Program-made: the position numbers and the translations under genes
Assembly (NCBI GenBank): GCA_013388685.1
Contig: JACAET010000009.1
Location: 1-44,141 of the forward strand
Length of the DNA: 44,141 nucleotides
Reading direction: 5' to 3'
Origin: Chloroflexota bacterium
GTDB taxonomy: Bacteria > Chloroflexota > Anaerolineae > Anaerolineales > Villigracilaceae
The notes under the pieces: generated by a model
What the model saw: only the letters and a program-made list of their open reading frames with translations
Database searches by the model: none
Told to the model about the DNA's origin: nothing
Shown here: piece after piece, positions 9,045-17,336 of the stretch
Position numbering within the stretch: position 1 is the first letter of the stretch
Layout of the letters: each line of letters starts with the position of its first letter

Positions 9045-9500
9045 ATGAAATTACATGACCTCGTGCCCAATCCGGGCTCAAAAAAGAATAAAAAACGCGT
9101 CGGGCGCGGCATTTCTGCCGGTCAGGGTAAGACGGCCGGACGTGGAACAAAAGGACAGGGTTCACGCTCGGGTGAAGGCGGCAAAATATACCGCCAAGGC
9201 GGCAATCTTCCTTTCTACCGCCGTCTTCCTTTCATGCGCGGTCAGGGCTTTACTCCCCTGAACCGTATCGAATATAACGAGATCAATCTGGATCAATTGA
9301 CCGAGTCGTTCGAAACGGACGCCGAGGTCAACCCAGAGACGCTCGAGTCTGCCCGCCTGCTTCGCGATCCGAGGAAACCCGTCGTCATCCTTGGACGCGG
9401 TGAGATCAATGTGGCATTGAAGGTGCGCGCCCATCGCGTCACTGCCGGCGCAAAAGCCAAGATCGAAAAGGCTGGCGGCAGCGTTGAGTTGCTTGGATAA
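9045..9500 (+). CDS. rplO: 50S ribosomal protein L15
   Basis: The protein has 151 residues. It starts MKLHDLVPNPGSKKNKKRVGRG and contains GKTAGRGTKGQGSRSG and FEGGQ-type loop residues, all typical of L15. The frame is open upstream to 9003 within rpmD, but the family start MKLHDL at 9045 is clear even though its ribosome-binding site (AGGA) is weak. L15 is a late assembly protein near the L4/L22 core. Confidence 0.95.
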   Translation: MKLHDLVPNPGSKKNKKRVGRGISAGQGKTAGRGTKGQGSRSGEGGKIYRQGGNLPFYRRLPFMRGQGFTPLNRIEYNEINLDQLTESFETDAEVNPETLESARLLRDPRKPVVILGRGEINVALKVRAHRVTAGAKAKIEKAGGSVELLG

Positions 9501-9527
9501 TTCGGAACGATAAGGAAACAAACAGAC

Positions 9528-10904
9528 ATGCCCGAAAAGAAACAATCCGCCTGGTGGTATCTGTGGTTTTCCCAGGATATTCGCAGAAAACTGATCATCA
9601 CACTGGGTATTTTGATCTTGTTCCGTATTGCGGCAAACGTCCCCGCACCCGGTGTAGACCGAGAAGCCCTGCAAGCCTTTTTCGCCGGGTCGGGCGGCGG
9701 CGGTTTTTTGGCTTTTCTGAATCTGCTTTCGGGTGGTACGCTCTCGAATTTTTCGGTTTTGGCAATGGGCGTATATCCCTATATTACCGCACAGATCATC
9801 CTTCAGTTGCTGGTACCCATCATCCCCGCCCTGGAACAGAAGATGAAAGACGACCCTCGGGAAGGCCGCAAATGGATGGAAAAATGGACCTACTACCTGG
9901 CTGTACCCATGGCGGCGCTTTCTGCCATCGGACAGATCAACAGTTTTAATGCCCTCGCCCAGCAAACGATCATTCCCTTCGGCTTCACCCCGGACTTGTG
10001 GCTGTCCTCCACCACCACCCTTGTGGTCATGACGGCGGGAACCATGTTCGCGATCTGGCTGGGTGAATTGATTTCGGAGTACGGTATTCGCGGTCAGGGA
10101 CTCTCGTTGGTCATTTTTGCAGGTATCGTTTCGCAAATTCCGAACAACATGATTGCATTGTGGAGCGACGAAGTCAACCGGTGGTCATTGCTTATCGCGA
10201 TGATCGTCGTCATCCTATTGACGATTCTGGCGATTGTCTACGTGCAGATGGGCGTACGGCATGTGAAGGTGTTTTATCCGCAAAGCGGCGCCTATCTCAA
10301 GATGATGCAAATGGGAAGAACCACCCGTAGCGCGATCCCGCCGTCCGATTTGAAGCTTTTGGTCAATCTCGCCGGGATGATTCCCTTGATTTTCGCCAGC
10401 GCACTTTTACAATTTCCCGCAATCATTGCCGGGTTTTTCGTGCAATCCCAGACCGAGTGGGTGAAGAATTTCGCCACCAGCGTTCAATCGTTTTTCAACG
10501 CCACAGGCGTTAATTCCTGGGGCTATTGGACCTTATATTTCTTCATGGTGGTCGGTTTCACCTATTTCTACACCACGGTGATGTTCGAACAGCAGAACTA
10601 TGGAGATTATCTGGCACGGGCGGGAGCGAAAATACAGGGCGTATTACGCGCCTCTGATGTACAAAAATACCTGAGTCGCATCCAATCCCGCATCACCTTG
10701 CCCGGCGCGTTGTTATTGGGCATAGTGGCAATCATGCCTTTCCTCCTGCAGCTTGTTCTGCCTGCCGCCTCTTCGAATGCAGGATTGTTTCTTGTCTCTT
10801 CTTCGGGTTTGCTCATCGTTGTGGGTGTCGTGCGCGACACATTCCTGAACATTCAGGCAGAATTGAAAGAACGTCAATACGCGGATTACAAGCTGATCAA
10901 ATAA
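9528..10904 (+). CDS. secY: Protein translocase subunit SecY
   Basis: This 458-residue membrane protein has the expected ten hydrophobic segments. Typical runs are LNLLSGGTLSNFSVLAMGVYPYITAQIILQLL (about residues 65-95), with the plug region before it, and the cytoplasmic loop run VRHVKVFYPQSGAYL. SecY forms the central channel of the Sec translocon with SecE and SecG, neither of which is in this window. It lies in its usual place between rplO and adk. Confidence 0.97.
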   Translation: MPEKKQSAWWYLWFSQDIRRKLIITLGILILFRIAANVPAPGVDREALQAFFAGSGGGGFLAFLNLLSGGTLSNFSVLAMGVYPYITAQIILQLLVPIIPALEQKMKDDPREGRKWMEKWTYYLAVPMAALSAIGQINSFNALAQQTIIPFGFTPDLWLSSTTTLVVMTAGTMFAIWLGELISEYGIRGQGLSLVIFAGIVSQIPNNMIALWSDEVNRWSLLIAMIVVILLTILAIVYVQMGVRHVKVFYPQSGAYLKMMQMGRTTRSAIPPSDLKLLVNLAGMIPLIFASALLQFPAIIAGFFVQSQTEWVKNFATSVQSFFNATGVNSWGYWTLYFFMVVGFTYFYTTVMFEQQNYGDYLARAGAKIQGVLRASDVQKYLSRIQSRITLPGALLLGIVAIMPFLLQLVLPAASSNAGLFLVSSSGLLIVVGVVRDTFLNIQAELKERQYADYKLIK

Positions 10905-10913
10905 CGGAGTCTC

Positions 10914-11573
10914 ATGACCAGATACCTTGTCCTTCTAGGACCTCCGGGTGTAGGCAAAGGAACGCAGGCAAAGATCCTTTCGGAACGGACAGGTTTAGCG
11001 CATATATCCTCTGGCGACCTGTTTCGCGAGAACCTTAAGAATCAGACCGAACTTGGCAAAATGGCTCAAACCTACATGAGCAGGGGCGAGCTGGTGCCGG
11101 ATGATGTGACCATCGCGATGATCCGTCAAAGACTTAGCCGCCCGGATTGTGCGGTGGGTGCCATCCTGGATGGTTTTCCCCGCACCCCGGCGCAGGCCGA
11201 CGCGTTGGACGCGATGCTTCAGGAGTTCAAGGGTTGCGTTGACGCCGTCCCCTTCATCACCGCCGCCGAAGATGTGTTGGTGGAACGCCTGAGCGGCCGC
11301 TGGACCTGCCGTGCACATGGGCATATCTTCAACGAGAAGTTCAATCCTCCACAGAAGACGGGTGTCTGTGACTTTGACGGTTCCGAACTTTATCAGCGCG
11401 ATGACGACAAAGCCGAAACAGTAAAGCGCCGCATTCATGTATACCTGGAGCAGACCTCTCCGTTGATCGCCTATTACCGTGATCAAGGCAAGTTGATCGA
11501 AATTGACGGCATGCATAGCATTGAGCAGGTATCACAATCCCTTTTGACGGCGTTGAAGATGCAATCCTCATGA
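10914..11573 (+). CDS. adk: Adenylate kinase with zinc-type lid
   Basis: Adenylate kinase interconverts ATP, ADP and AMP. The 219-residue protein has the P-loop GPPGVGKGTQ (9-18), the AMP-binding run SSGDLFREN, DGFPRTPAQA and the lid domain. Instead of the usual four cysteines, or three Cys and one Asp, the lid shows C132-x2-H135 and C152-x2-D155. This is a plausible Cys-His-Cys-Asp zinc site. The gene overlaps map by 4 bp. Confidence 0.96.
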   Translation: MTRYLVLLGPPGVGKGTQAKILSERTGLAHISSGDLFRENLKNQTELGKMAQTYMSRGELVPDDVTIAMIRQRLSRPDCAVGAILDGFPRTPAQADALDAMLQEFKGCVDAVPFITAAEDVLVERLSGRWTCRAHGHIFNEKFNPPQKTGVCDFDGSELYQRDDDKAETVKRRIHVYLEQTSPLIAYYRDQGKLIEIDGMHSIEQVSQSLLTALKMQSS

Positions 11574-12340
11574 ATTGGTCTCGCCAAATACATCTCAAAA
11601 GCCCGGCGGAGATTGAAATCATGCGCGAAGCCGGCCGCATCAATGCAAAAGTACTGGCAACAGTCAATGAACTTTTAAAACCGGGTGTTTCCACTGCCGA
11701 CCTCAACGCGGCTGCTGAGGAAGTGCTGAGGAAATACGGATGTGTATCGCCATTCAAAGGATACGGACACCCTCCGTTCCCTGCGTCCATCACAGTGAGC
11801 ATCAATCAGGAACTTGTTCATGGCATACCGAGCAAGTACCGCAAGCTTAGGGAAGGAGACCTTGTCTCCATCGATTGCGGCACTGTCCTCGATGGGTTGG
11901 TTGCCGACTCGGCGTTTACGGCTGGCGTAGGAGAGATCTCAAGCGAAGCGCGGAACCTGCTGGAAGTCACGCAAGGCGCGTTGAATGCAGGCATCGAGAT
12001 GATGCGGATTGGGTATCGTACCGGCGATGTTTCAGCGGCAATACAGAAATACGTTGAAAGCCGCGGTTTTTTTGTCACGCGAGAATACACCGGTCATGGC
12101 GTTGGACGCCAAATGCACGAGGGTCCGCAGGTGCCCAATTATGGAAAGGCTGGAACCGGCATCCCGCTCAAGGCGGGCATGACCATTGCCATCGAACCCA
12201 TGGTGCTTGGCGGCACAGCGGAAACGCGCGTTTTACCTGATCAGTGGACCGTTGTATCTGCCGATGGGTCATTGACGGCGCATTTCGAGCACTCGATTGC
12301 CGTCACCGAAGGAGATCCTCTTCTCTTGACTGTCCTGTGA
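11570..12340 (+). CDS. map: Methionine aminopeptidase, type I
   Basis: The enzyme removes the initiator methionine from new proteins. All five metal ligands can be placed by comparison with the E. coli enzyme: D102 (IDCGT), D113 (VADSA), H176 (YTGHGVGR), E209 (AIEP) and E240 (HFEHS). The length of 256 residues is normal and there is no N-terminal extension, so it is the short type Ia. It overlaps adk by 4 bp. It is followed by rpmJ rather than the more usual infA. Confidence 0.97.
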   Translation: MNWSRQIHLKSPAEIEIMREAGRINAKVLATVNELLKPGVSTADLNAAAEEVLRKYGCVSPFKGYGHPPFPASITVSINQELVHGIPSKYRKLREGDLVSIDCGTVLDGLVADSAFTAGVGEISSEARNLLEVTQGALNAGIEMMRIGYRTGDVSAAIQKYVESRGFFVTREYTGHGVGRQMHEGPQVPNYGKAGTGIPLKAGMTIAIEPMVLGGTAETRVLPDQWTVVSADGSLTAHFEHSIAVTEGDPLLLTVL

Positions 12341-12363
12341 CCCGGGCAAAACTGCGTGCAATC

Positions 12364-12392
12364 TGGACGAATGTCGAATGAAAGTATATAAT
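12364..12392 (+). promoter_or_regulatory. Promoter upstream of rpmJ
   Basis: TGGACG (12364-12369) and a perfect TATAAT (12387-12392) are separated by 17 bp, close to the sigma-70 consensus. The promoter lies in the only sizeable gap (about 105 bp) between map and rpmJ. It probably restarts transcription for the alpha part of the cluster (rpmJ-rpsM-rpsK-rpsD-rpoA-rplQ). A leader of about 48 nt would precede rpmJ, which has its own AAGGAG site. Confidence 0.72.
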
Positions 12393-12446
12393 TAAAACCT
12401 TGGCTATTCGTTCAAAGAATGGTCGCTTGCAAGGAGAATTGTTGAT

Positions 12447-12560
12447 ATGAAAGTTTCACCGTCTATACGGAAACGCTGCGCCAAATGCAGGATCGTCCGG
12501 CGCAAAGGCAGAGTGTATGTCATCTGCGAAAATCCAAAACATAAACAGCGACAGGGATAG
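12447..12560 (+). CDS. rpmJ: 50S ribosomal protein L36
   Basis: This small gene encodes 37 residues, starting [20 protein letters not shown] and ending [10 protein letters not shown]. The three cysteines and one histidine (C11, C14, C27, H32) form the zinc site of the C+ type of L36. An AAGGAG ribosome-binding site lies at 12431-12436, 10 nt before the ATG. The place between map and rpsM is typical. L36 binds 23S rRNA near L6 and L16. Confidence 0.96.
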   Translation: MKVSPSIRKRCAKCRIVRRKGRVYVICENPKHKQRQG

Positions 12561-12568
12561 TGTGAACT

Positions 12569-12955
12569 ATGGCAAGAATTGAAGGCGTCGATCTGCCCCG
12601 TAATAAACGGGTTGAGGTTGGTTTGACATATCTATATGGAATTGGTCCGGCTCGGGCACGGGAGATTTTGGCGAATACAAAGGTCAATCCGGATACCCGC
12701 GTGAAAGACCTTTCCGAAGCGGACGTGTCCGCGATTCGTGATTATATCGGCAAGCATTTCACGGTGGAGGGCGATCTGCGCCGTGAAGTGCAGTTGAGCA
12801 TCAAGCGCCTGATCGAAATTGGTTCCTATCGCGGTCTTCGACACCGCCGAAATCTTCCGGTTCGCGGTCAGCGGACAAAGACAAATGCGCGTACTCGCAA
12901 GGGCGTCAAGAAGACTGTTGCCGGTCGTGGACGCCGCCGCGGCGCCAAGAAATAA
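12569..12955 (+). CDS. rpsM: 30S ribosomal protein S13
   Basis: The protein has 128 residues, with [21 protein letters not shown] at the start and [28 protein letters not shown] near the end, both typical of S13. It contacts tRNAs and the 50S subunit from the 30S head. It begins 8 bp after rpmJ. Confidence 0.97.
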   Translation: MARIEGVDLPRNKRVEVGLTYLYGIGPARAREILANTKVNPDTRVKDLSEADVSAIRDYIGKHFTVEGDLRREVQLSIKRLIEIGSYRGLRHRRNLPVRGQRTKTNARTRKGVKKTVAGRGRRRGAKK

Positions 12956-12971
12956 TTAAGCTGGAGATACC

Positions 12972-13376
12972 ATGGCTCAAAGTGTACGTTCTACGCGCCG
13001 CGCTGCAGGCGCGAAAAAAAGCAAACGTTCCTTGTCCGCCGGGCAGGTTCATATCTTTGCTTCCTTCAACAATACGATCGTCACCGTCACGGATATGGAC
13101 GGTAACACGGTTGCTTGGGGCAGCGCCGGTTCAGCCGGTTTCAAGGGTTCGAGGAAGAGCACTCCCTTTGCCGCGCGTTTGGCCGCCGAACAGGCAATCA
13201 AGGCTGCCCAACAATTGGGAATTCAGGAAGTGGAACTGTTTGTCAAAGGTCCCGGACCCGGTCGCGAAAACGCGATTCGCGCGGTACAGGCGATGGGATT
13301 GAAAGTCCGTTCCATTTCTGACATTACGCCGATCCCGCACAATGGTTGTCGCCCTCCCAAGAAGCGGCGCGTGTAG
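12972..13376 (+). CDS. rpsK: 30S ribosomal protein S11
   Basis: This 134-residue protein carries [37 protein letters not shown] and the C-terminal [18 protein letters not shown], all typical of S11. S11 lies on the platform of the 30S subunit with S18 and S21. It is in the standard position between rpsM and rpsD. Confidence 0.97.
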   Translation: MAQSVRSTRRAAGAKKSKRSLSAGQVHIFASFNNTIVTVTDMDGNTVAWGSAGSAGFKGSRKSTPFAARLAAEQAIKAAQQLGIQEVELFVKGPGPGRENAIRAVQAMGLKVRSISDITPIPHNGCRPPKKRRV

Positions 13377-13405
13377 TCTGACAACGATATAGAGGAAAGT
13401 AGTTT

Positions 13406-14056
13406 ATGTCAAAGAATATTAGTCCGGTTTGCAAACTTTGCCGGCGTGAAGGCGAAAAGCTCTATTTGAAGGGCGAACGATGTTTCACCCCCAAGTGCGC
13501 CTTTGAACGGCGCAGCTACGCTCCCGGTCAACATGGACGTACAGGTAGTCGCGGCGGTGGCAGCCGAACGGGACGCGAGTCCGACTACTTGCGGCAGTTA
13601 CGCGCCAAACAACGCGCCCGTCGCGTCTATGGCGTATTGGAGCGCCAATTCCGCCGGTATTATGAGGTTGCTCTTCAGCGTCGCGGGTTGACAGGTTTAA
13701 ATCTGTTGCAGATTCTCGAATCTCGTCTGGATAATGTCGTCTACCGTCTCGGTTATGCTTCAAGCCGCGCACAAGCGCGCCTGATGGTGACTCATGGACA
13801 TTTCGTGGTCAATGACCGCCGCACGGATGTGCCTTCCATGTTGTTGCGGGAGGGCGACGTTGTGGCTGTCCGTGAGGGTTCGCGCAAACTCGAATACTTC
13901 AAAGGGTTGAGCGAACTTGCCGAATCCCGCACGGCGCCAGGCTGGCTGGGGCGCGATACCAAACAACTGACCGGTGTCGTCCAGCGTCTTCCCGAACGCG
14001 CAGAGATCGACGGCACCTTGAATGAGCAGTTGATTGTCGAATACTATTCAAGATAG
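13406..14056 (+). CDS. rpsD: 30S ribosomal protein S4 (zinc form)
   Basis: The protein has 216 residues. Four cysteines at the N-terminus (CKLCRREG and CFTPKCAF) make the zinc site found in C+ S4 proteins. The S4 RNA-binding domain [27 protein letters not shown] follows from about residue 108. S4 starts assembly of the 30S body and in E. coli represses the alpha operon. AGGAAAG precedes the ATG. Confidence 0.97.
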   Translation: MSKNISPVCKLCRREGEKLYLKGERCFTPKCAFERRSYAPGQHGRTGSRGGGSRTGRESDYLRQLRAKQRARRVYGVLERQFRRYYEVALQRRGLTGLNLLQILESRLDNVVYRLGYASSRAQARLMVTHGHFVVNDRRTDVPSMLLREGDVVAVREGSRKLEYFKGLSELAESRTAPGWLGRDTKQLTGVVQRLPERAEIDGTLNEQLIVEYYSR

Positions 14057-14128
14057 CGATTGGATGAACTCTCTGGATGGCCGCTTGCCCGCCAGGGATT
14101 CTATTGAAATGACTGGGAGAGGTGAACC

Positions 14129-15097
14129 GTGACGGGTATCTCGAACATGGTGATGCCGAAGATCGAGCGTGAGGCTGAAGCTCGCAATTACGGCAAATTT
14201 ATTATCAGCCCTCTTGAACGCGGTTATGGCGTGACCCTGGGGAACGCCTTACGCCGGGTTCTGCTTTCCTCGCTGGAAGGCGCGGCGGTGACGTCCATCC
14301 GCATTGCGGACGTTTTACATGAATTCAGCGAAATTCCCGGCGTGCGGGAAGACGTCATTCAGGTGACGTTGCAGGTCAAACAACTGCGTCTTAAACTCGA
14401 CGGCGTGGACAGCACCCGTATGCATCTGGAAGTGCGCGGGGAGGGAACGGTCACCGCGGCGGATATCATCACACCCGCCGAAGTGGAAATCGTCAACCCG
14501 GAATTGTTTCTTTTCACCGTGGACAACCCAAAGACCAAACTCGATATCGAATTTACTGTCGAGCGCGGGCGCGGGTATTCCCCGGCAAACGAGCGCAGCG
14601 GGCATATGCCCATTGGTGAACTGCCGATTGACGCCATCTACAGCCCGGTCAAACGGGTGAACTGGGAAGTGACCTCAGCCCGTGTTGGGCAGAGCACCAA
14701 CTACGACAAACTGATTCTGGAGATCTGGACCGACGGCACCATCTCGCCTGAACGCGCCCTGAGCACCGCCGCCAAGATCATCATTGACCATTTGCGCTAC
14801 ATTGCAGGTGTCAGCGAAGAAACCCTGACGCTACCTGTCGAAAAAGAGGTTGGAAGCAGTCGAATTGCCAGCGAACTGGCGGATACTCCCGTCGAGGCGC
14901 TCGACCTTTCGGTGCGCGTCTTCAATTCTCTCAAGCGCACAGGCATCACAACCGTTGGTGACGTGCTCGACCTTTTGGAAAAGGGCGAAACGGCGGTTAT
15001 GTCCATCCGCAACTTCGGCGAAAAGAGTCTCGATGAACTCCGCCAGAAGATGCAGGAAAAAGGCTACATGAAGATCGATTCGAATTCTGCGGAGTAA
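14129..15097 (+). CDS. rpoA: DNA-directed RNA polymerase alpha subunit
   Basis: This is a full-length alpha subunit of 322 residues. The N-terminal dimerisation domain shows ISPLERGYGVTLGNALRRVLLSSL, and the C-terminal domain holds SLKRTGITTVGDVLDLLEKGETAVMSIRNFGEKS, the helix-hairpin-helix region that contacts DNA and activators. GTG 14129 is taken as the start because GGGAGAGG lies just upstream; ATG codons at 14147 and 14153 are alternatives. Confidence 0.96.
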   Translation: MTGISNMVMPKIEREAEARNYGKFIISPLERGYGVTLGNALRRVLLSSLEGAAVTSIRIADVLHEFSEIPGVREDVIQVTLQVKQLRLKLDGVDSTRMHLEVRGEGTVTAADIITPAEVEIVNPELFLFTVDNPKTKLDIEFTVERGRGYSPANERSGHMPIGELPIDAIYSPVKRVNWEVTSARVGQSTNYDKLILEIWTDGTISPERALSTAAKIIIDHLRYIAGVSEETLTLPVEKEVGSSRIASELADTPVEALDLSVRVFNSLKRTGITTVGDVLDLLEKGETAVMSIRNFGEKSLDELRQKMQEKGYMKIDSNSAE

Positions 15098-15104
15098 CTT
15101 AGAC

Positions 15105-15482
15105 ATGCGACACCAAATATCCGGTTACAGGCTTGGACGTAGTACGGGCGCCCGACTCGCCCTGCGCCGCAATCTGATCAAACAATTTTTTACTCACGAA
15201 CGCATCAAAACCACGCGCGCCAAGGCGGCTGCCATTCGCGGCGACGCCGAACGGCTGATTACGCTGGCTCGCAACAGCGCGCAGGGAAGTGACGCGGAAA
15301 AGGTGCATGCGCGCCGTCTGGCGGCTTCGAAATTGGGCGATAACCAGTTGATCAAACGCCTCTTCGACGACATCGCGCCGCGTTACGCCAATCGCAACGG
15401 CGGGTATACCCGCGTCTTGAAACTGGGTCCCCGCATGGGCGACTCAGCGGAGATGGTTTTGTTGGAACTGGTGGAAGAGTAG
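15105..15482 (+). CDS. rplQ: 50S ribosomal protein L17
   Basis: The protein has 125 residues, starting MRHQISGYRLGRSTGARLALRRNL, the L17 signature, and ending in YTRVLKLGPRMGDSAEMVLLELVE. L17 is a surface protein near the tunnel exit. It ends the alpha-operon part of the cluster; a short repeat-like palindrome separates it from truA. Confidence 0.97.
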   Translation: MRHQISGYRLGRSTGARLALRRNLIKQFFTHERIKTTRAKAAAIRGDAERLITLARNSAQGSDAEKVHARRLAASKLGDNQLIKRLFDDIAPRYANRNGGYTRVLKLGPRMGDSAEMVLLELVEE

Positions 15483-15494
15483 CAAGTGTCATCG

Positions 15495-15541
15495 GTAAGC
15501 AGTTCGCAGTGGTCGGTGACCGGCGACTGAAAACCGCTTAC
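15495..15541. repeat. Palindromic repeat between rplQ and truA
   Basis: GTAAGCAGTT (15495-15504) and AACCGCTTAC (15532-15541) pair at nine of ten positions. Inside are CAGT/ACTG and GGTC/GACC, giving one long interrupted hairpin. The right border continues into TTACTGATCGCTGA (15538-15551), which recurs exactly at 43046-43059 and, as its reverse complement with one change, inside copA at 22686-22699. It looks like a small dispersed palindromic element. Confidence 0.7.
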
Positions 15542-15553
15542 TGATCGCTGAAC

Positions 15554-16351
15554 ATGGCACGTTACAAATTGACTCTTGCCTACGATGGCTCGAACTTTCA
15601 TGGAAGCCAACGCCAGAAGGGCAGGCGCACAGTACAGGGCGAACTCGAAAAAGCGCTGACGACTCTTGGCTGGACGGGGCGCTCGATTCTCCTCTCCGGG
15701 CGGACGGATACCGGCGTTCACGCCGCAGGGCAGGTTGCCTCGGTTGACCTGGACTGGTCTCACACCGATGACGACCTCCTGCGCGCGCTGAATTCCCTCC
15801 TGCCTCCCGATGTGGCTGTGCGGGCAGTGGAAGCGGCGGGCGCCGGATTTCACCCTCGTTTCGATGCGATCTCCCGCACTTACCGCTATCGCTTGTTTTG
15901 CCAGCCGACGCGGGACCCGATTCGCGAGCGATTTGCCTGGCGGATCGGGATCCCCATAAACACCCTGCTTCTGGAGCAAGCCGCAAAGCCATTTCTCGGC
16001 CGGCACGACTTTTCCGCCTTTGGTTCCCCGACCACCCCCAAAGGCATCACCGTGCGAACCGTGACAAAAGCCGCATGGACGCAAACCGCCGCCGATGAAT
16101 GGCAATTCGAAGTACAAGCGGATGCCTTCCTCTATCGCATGGTGCGCCGGATGGTGTTTGTGCAGGCGGCGGTCACACAGGGGAAGTTTCCGGTGGAGGG
16201 GATTGCCTGGTCTTTGGCGGAACAGGCTTCGGCTGGGTCGCGAAGCGTCCTTCCTTCGGGCTTGGCTCCCGCGTGCGGGCTGACGCTGGTCGAGGTCGGG
16301 TATCCAAAGCAAGAGTCGAAATCAAATCAAGAAATTATCAGCCTTGCATAG
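15554..16351 (+). CDS. truA: tRNA pseudouridine synthase A
   Basis: TruA makes pseudouridine at positions 38-40 of tRNA anticodon stems. The 265-residue protein starts with YKLTLAYDGSNFHGSQRQ and has the catalytic aspartate D52 in SGRTDTGVHAAGQVA. FHPRFDAISRTYRYRL and FLYRMVRRMVF are further family runs. No clear ribosome-binding site precedes the ATG, perhaps because the repeat at 15495-15551 has taken that space. Its place between rplQ and rplM is common in bacteria. Confidence 0.95.
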   Translation: MARYKLTLAYDGSNFHGSQRQKGRRTVQGELEKALTTLGWTGRSILLSGRTDTGVHAAGQVASVDLDWSHTDDDLLRALNSLLPPDVAVRAVEAAGAGFHPRFDAISRTYRYRLFCQPTRDPIRERFAWRIGIPINTLLLEQAAKPFLGRHDFSAFGSPTTPKGITVRTVTKAAWTQTAADEWQFEVQADAFLYRMVRRMVFVQAAVTQGKFPVEGIAWSLAEQASAGSRSVLPSGLAPACGLTLVEVGYPKQESKSNQEIISLA

Positions 16352-16353
16352 TT

Positions 16354-16368
16354 CGCATTTTCGATGCG
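16354..16368 (+). promoter_or_regulatory. Small hairpin in the rplM leader
   Basis: CGCAT (16354-16358) pairs with ATGCG (16364-16368) around the loop TTTCG, just after the truA stop and 33 nt before the rplM start. Leaders that bind L13 are known in some bacteria, but this hairpin is short and its role is only a guess. Confidence 0.3.
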
Positions 16369-16401
16369 GCGCAGGGCAGATCAAGAAACGGAGATTGGAA
16401 A

Positions 16402-16842
16402 GTGTACAAATCGTACTATCCGAAAGCAGGCGAAATCGAACGCAAGTGGATTCTGGTGGATGCCAACGGTCAAAACCTGGGTCGCTTGGCGTCGCGCATC
16501 GCCCACGTTCTGCTGGGCAAGCACAAGCCGGCCTTTACTCCCGGCGTGGAGATGGGCGATACTGTGGTTGTCATCAATTGCGAAAAGGTGACCGTAACCG
16601 GCACGAAAACCAGTTCGAAACTGACCTCCAAGATCTACTACAAGCATTCGAACTACCCGGGCGGTTTGAAGTCCATTTCGTTGCGCGACCAGTTGCAGCA
16701 ACACCCTGACCGCGTCTTGCGCGAGGCGGTCTGGGGAATGCTGCCTCACAACCGTATGGGACGTTCCGTTCTCAAACGTTTGAAGATCTATGCGGGTCCG
16801 AATCATCCGCACGGCACAAACAATCCCGAACCCCTGGTATAA
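16402..16842 (+). CDS. rplM: 50S ribosomal protein L13 (GTG start)
   Basis: The 146-residue product has WILVDANGQNLGRLASRIAHVLLGKHKPAF and the later MLPHNRMGRSVLKRLKIYAGPNHPH, diagnostic of L13. The frame is open far upstream into truA, but GTG 16402 fits the family start (YKSYYPK), with GGAG upstream at 16390-16393. L13 is an early 50S assembly protein. rplM and rpsI form the usual pair. Confidence 0.95.
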   Translation: MYKSYYPKAGEIERKWILVDANGQNLGRLASRIAHVLLGKHKPAFTPGVEMGDTVVVINCEKVTVTGTKTSSKLTSKIYYKHSNYPGGLKSISLRDQLQQHPDRVLREAVWGMLPHNRMGRSVLKRLKIYAGPNHPHGTNNPEPLV

Positions 16843-16862
16843 GGCAAAGAGGAAGAAGTCAT

Positions 16863-17255
16863 ATGGCACAGTATCACGAAGCAGTTGGGCGCCGCAAACA
16901 AAGTACCGCGCGCGTGCGCGTCATGAGTGGAAGCGGAACGTTGATCGTCAATGAAAAGGCGGGAAACGCGTACTTTACTCGCATGGGCGATGTGCAGGAT
17001 ATTTTGCGCCCGTTCGCCGCAGTCGGCGAGGATGCCGGTAAGTACGATGTGACCGTCAAGGTGCAGGGCGGCGGCGTGACCGGTCAAACCGAGGCGGTGC
17101 GCCTGGCTCTGGCGCGCGCACTGCAGGCGCTCAACGCCGATTGGACCGCTGCGCTCCGCAAGCATGGCTTGCTTACCCGCGATGCCCGCGAGAAGGAACG
17201 CAAGAAGCCGGGTCTCAAGAAGGCACGCAAGGCGCCCACCTATACCAAGCGTTAA
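16863..17255 (+). CDS. rpsI: 30S ribosomal protein S9
   Basis: The protein has 130 residues and ends in the basic tail KKPGLKKARKAPTYTKR, whose last residues touch the P-site tRNA. EAVGRRKQSTARVRVMSGSG and GGGVTGQTEAVRLALARAL are S9 signatures. It lies 20 bp after rplM and ends the ribosomal cluster. Confidence 0.97.
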   Translation: MAQYHEAVGRRKQSTARVRVMSGSGTLIVNEKAGNAYFTRMGDVQDILRPFAAVGEDAGKYDVTVKVQGGGVTGQTEAVRLALARALQALNADWTAALRKHGLLTRDAREKERKKPGLKKARKAPTYTKR

Positions 17256-17281
17256 TCCCCTTTGGAGTTACAGCGCGTTTC

Positions 17282-17318
17282 GTAATTGGTAATTCGTACT
17301 GTACGAATTACCAATTAC
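17282..17318. repeat. Perfect 18-bp palindrome before mazG
   Basis: GTAATTGGTAATTCGTAC (17282-17299) and its exact reverse complement (17301-17318) flank a single T. No run of T follows on either strand beyond TTTT at 17320-17323, so it might serve weakly as a terminator for rpsI. The GTAATTCGTAATTAC style is known from small mobile palindromes in other bacteria. It ends about 18 bp before the mazG start. Confidence 0.85.
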
Positions 17319-17336
17319 CTTTTAATGGAGATTTCC

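Noticed and set aside
9162..10136. A 324-codon minus-strand open frame opposite rplO and secY
   Set aside because: Shadow of two certain genes; no family resemblance.
12341..12446. A hidden infA gene
   Set aside because: The gap is only 106 bp and has no frame of about 72 codons.
17286..17336. An extended mazG start (TTG at 17286) giving 17 extra residues
   Set aside because: The extra codons lie inside the palindrome, and ATG 17337 has a proper GGAG site.
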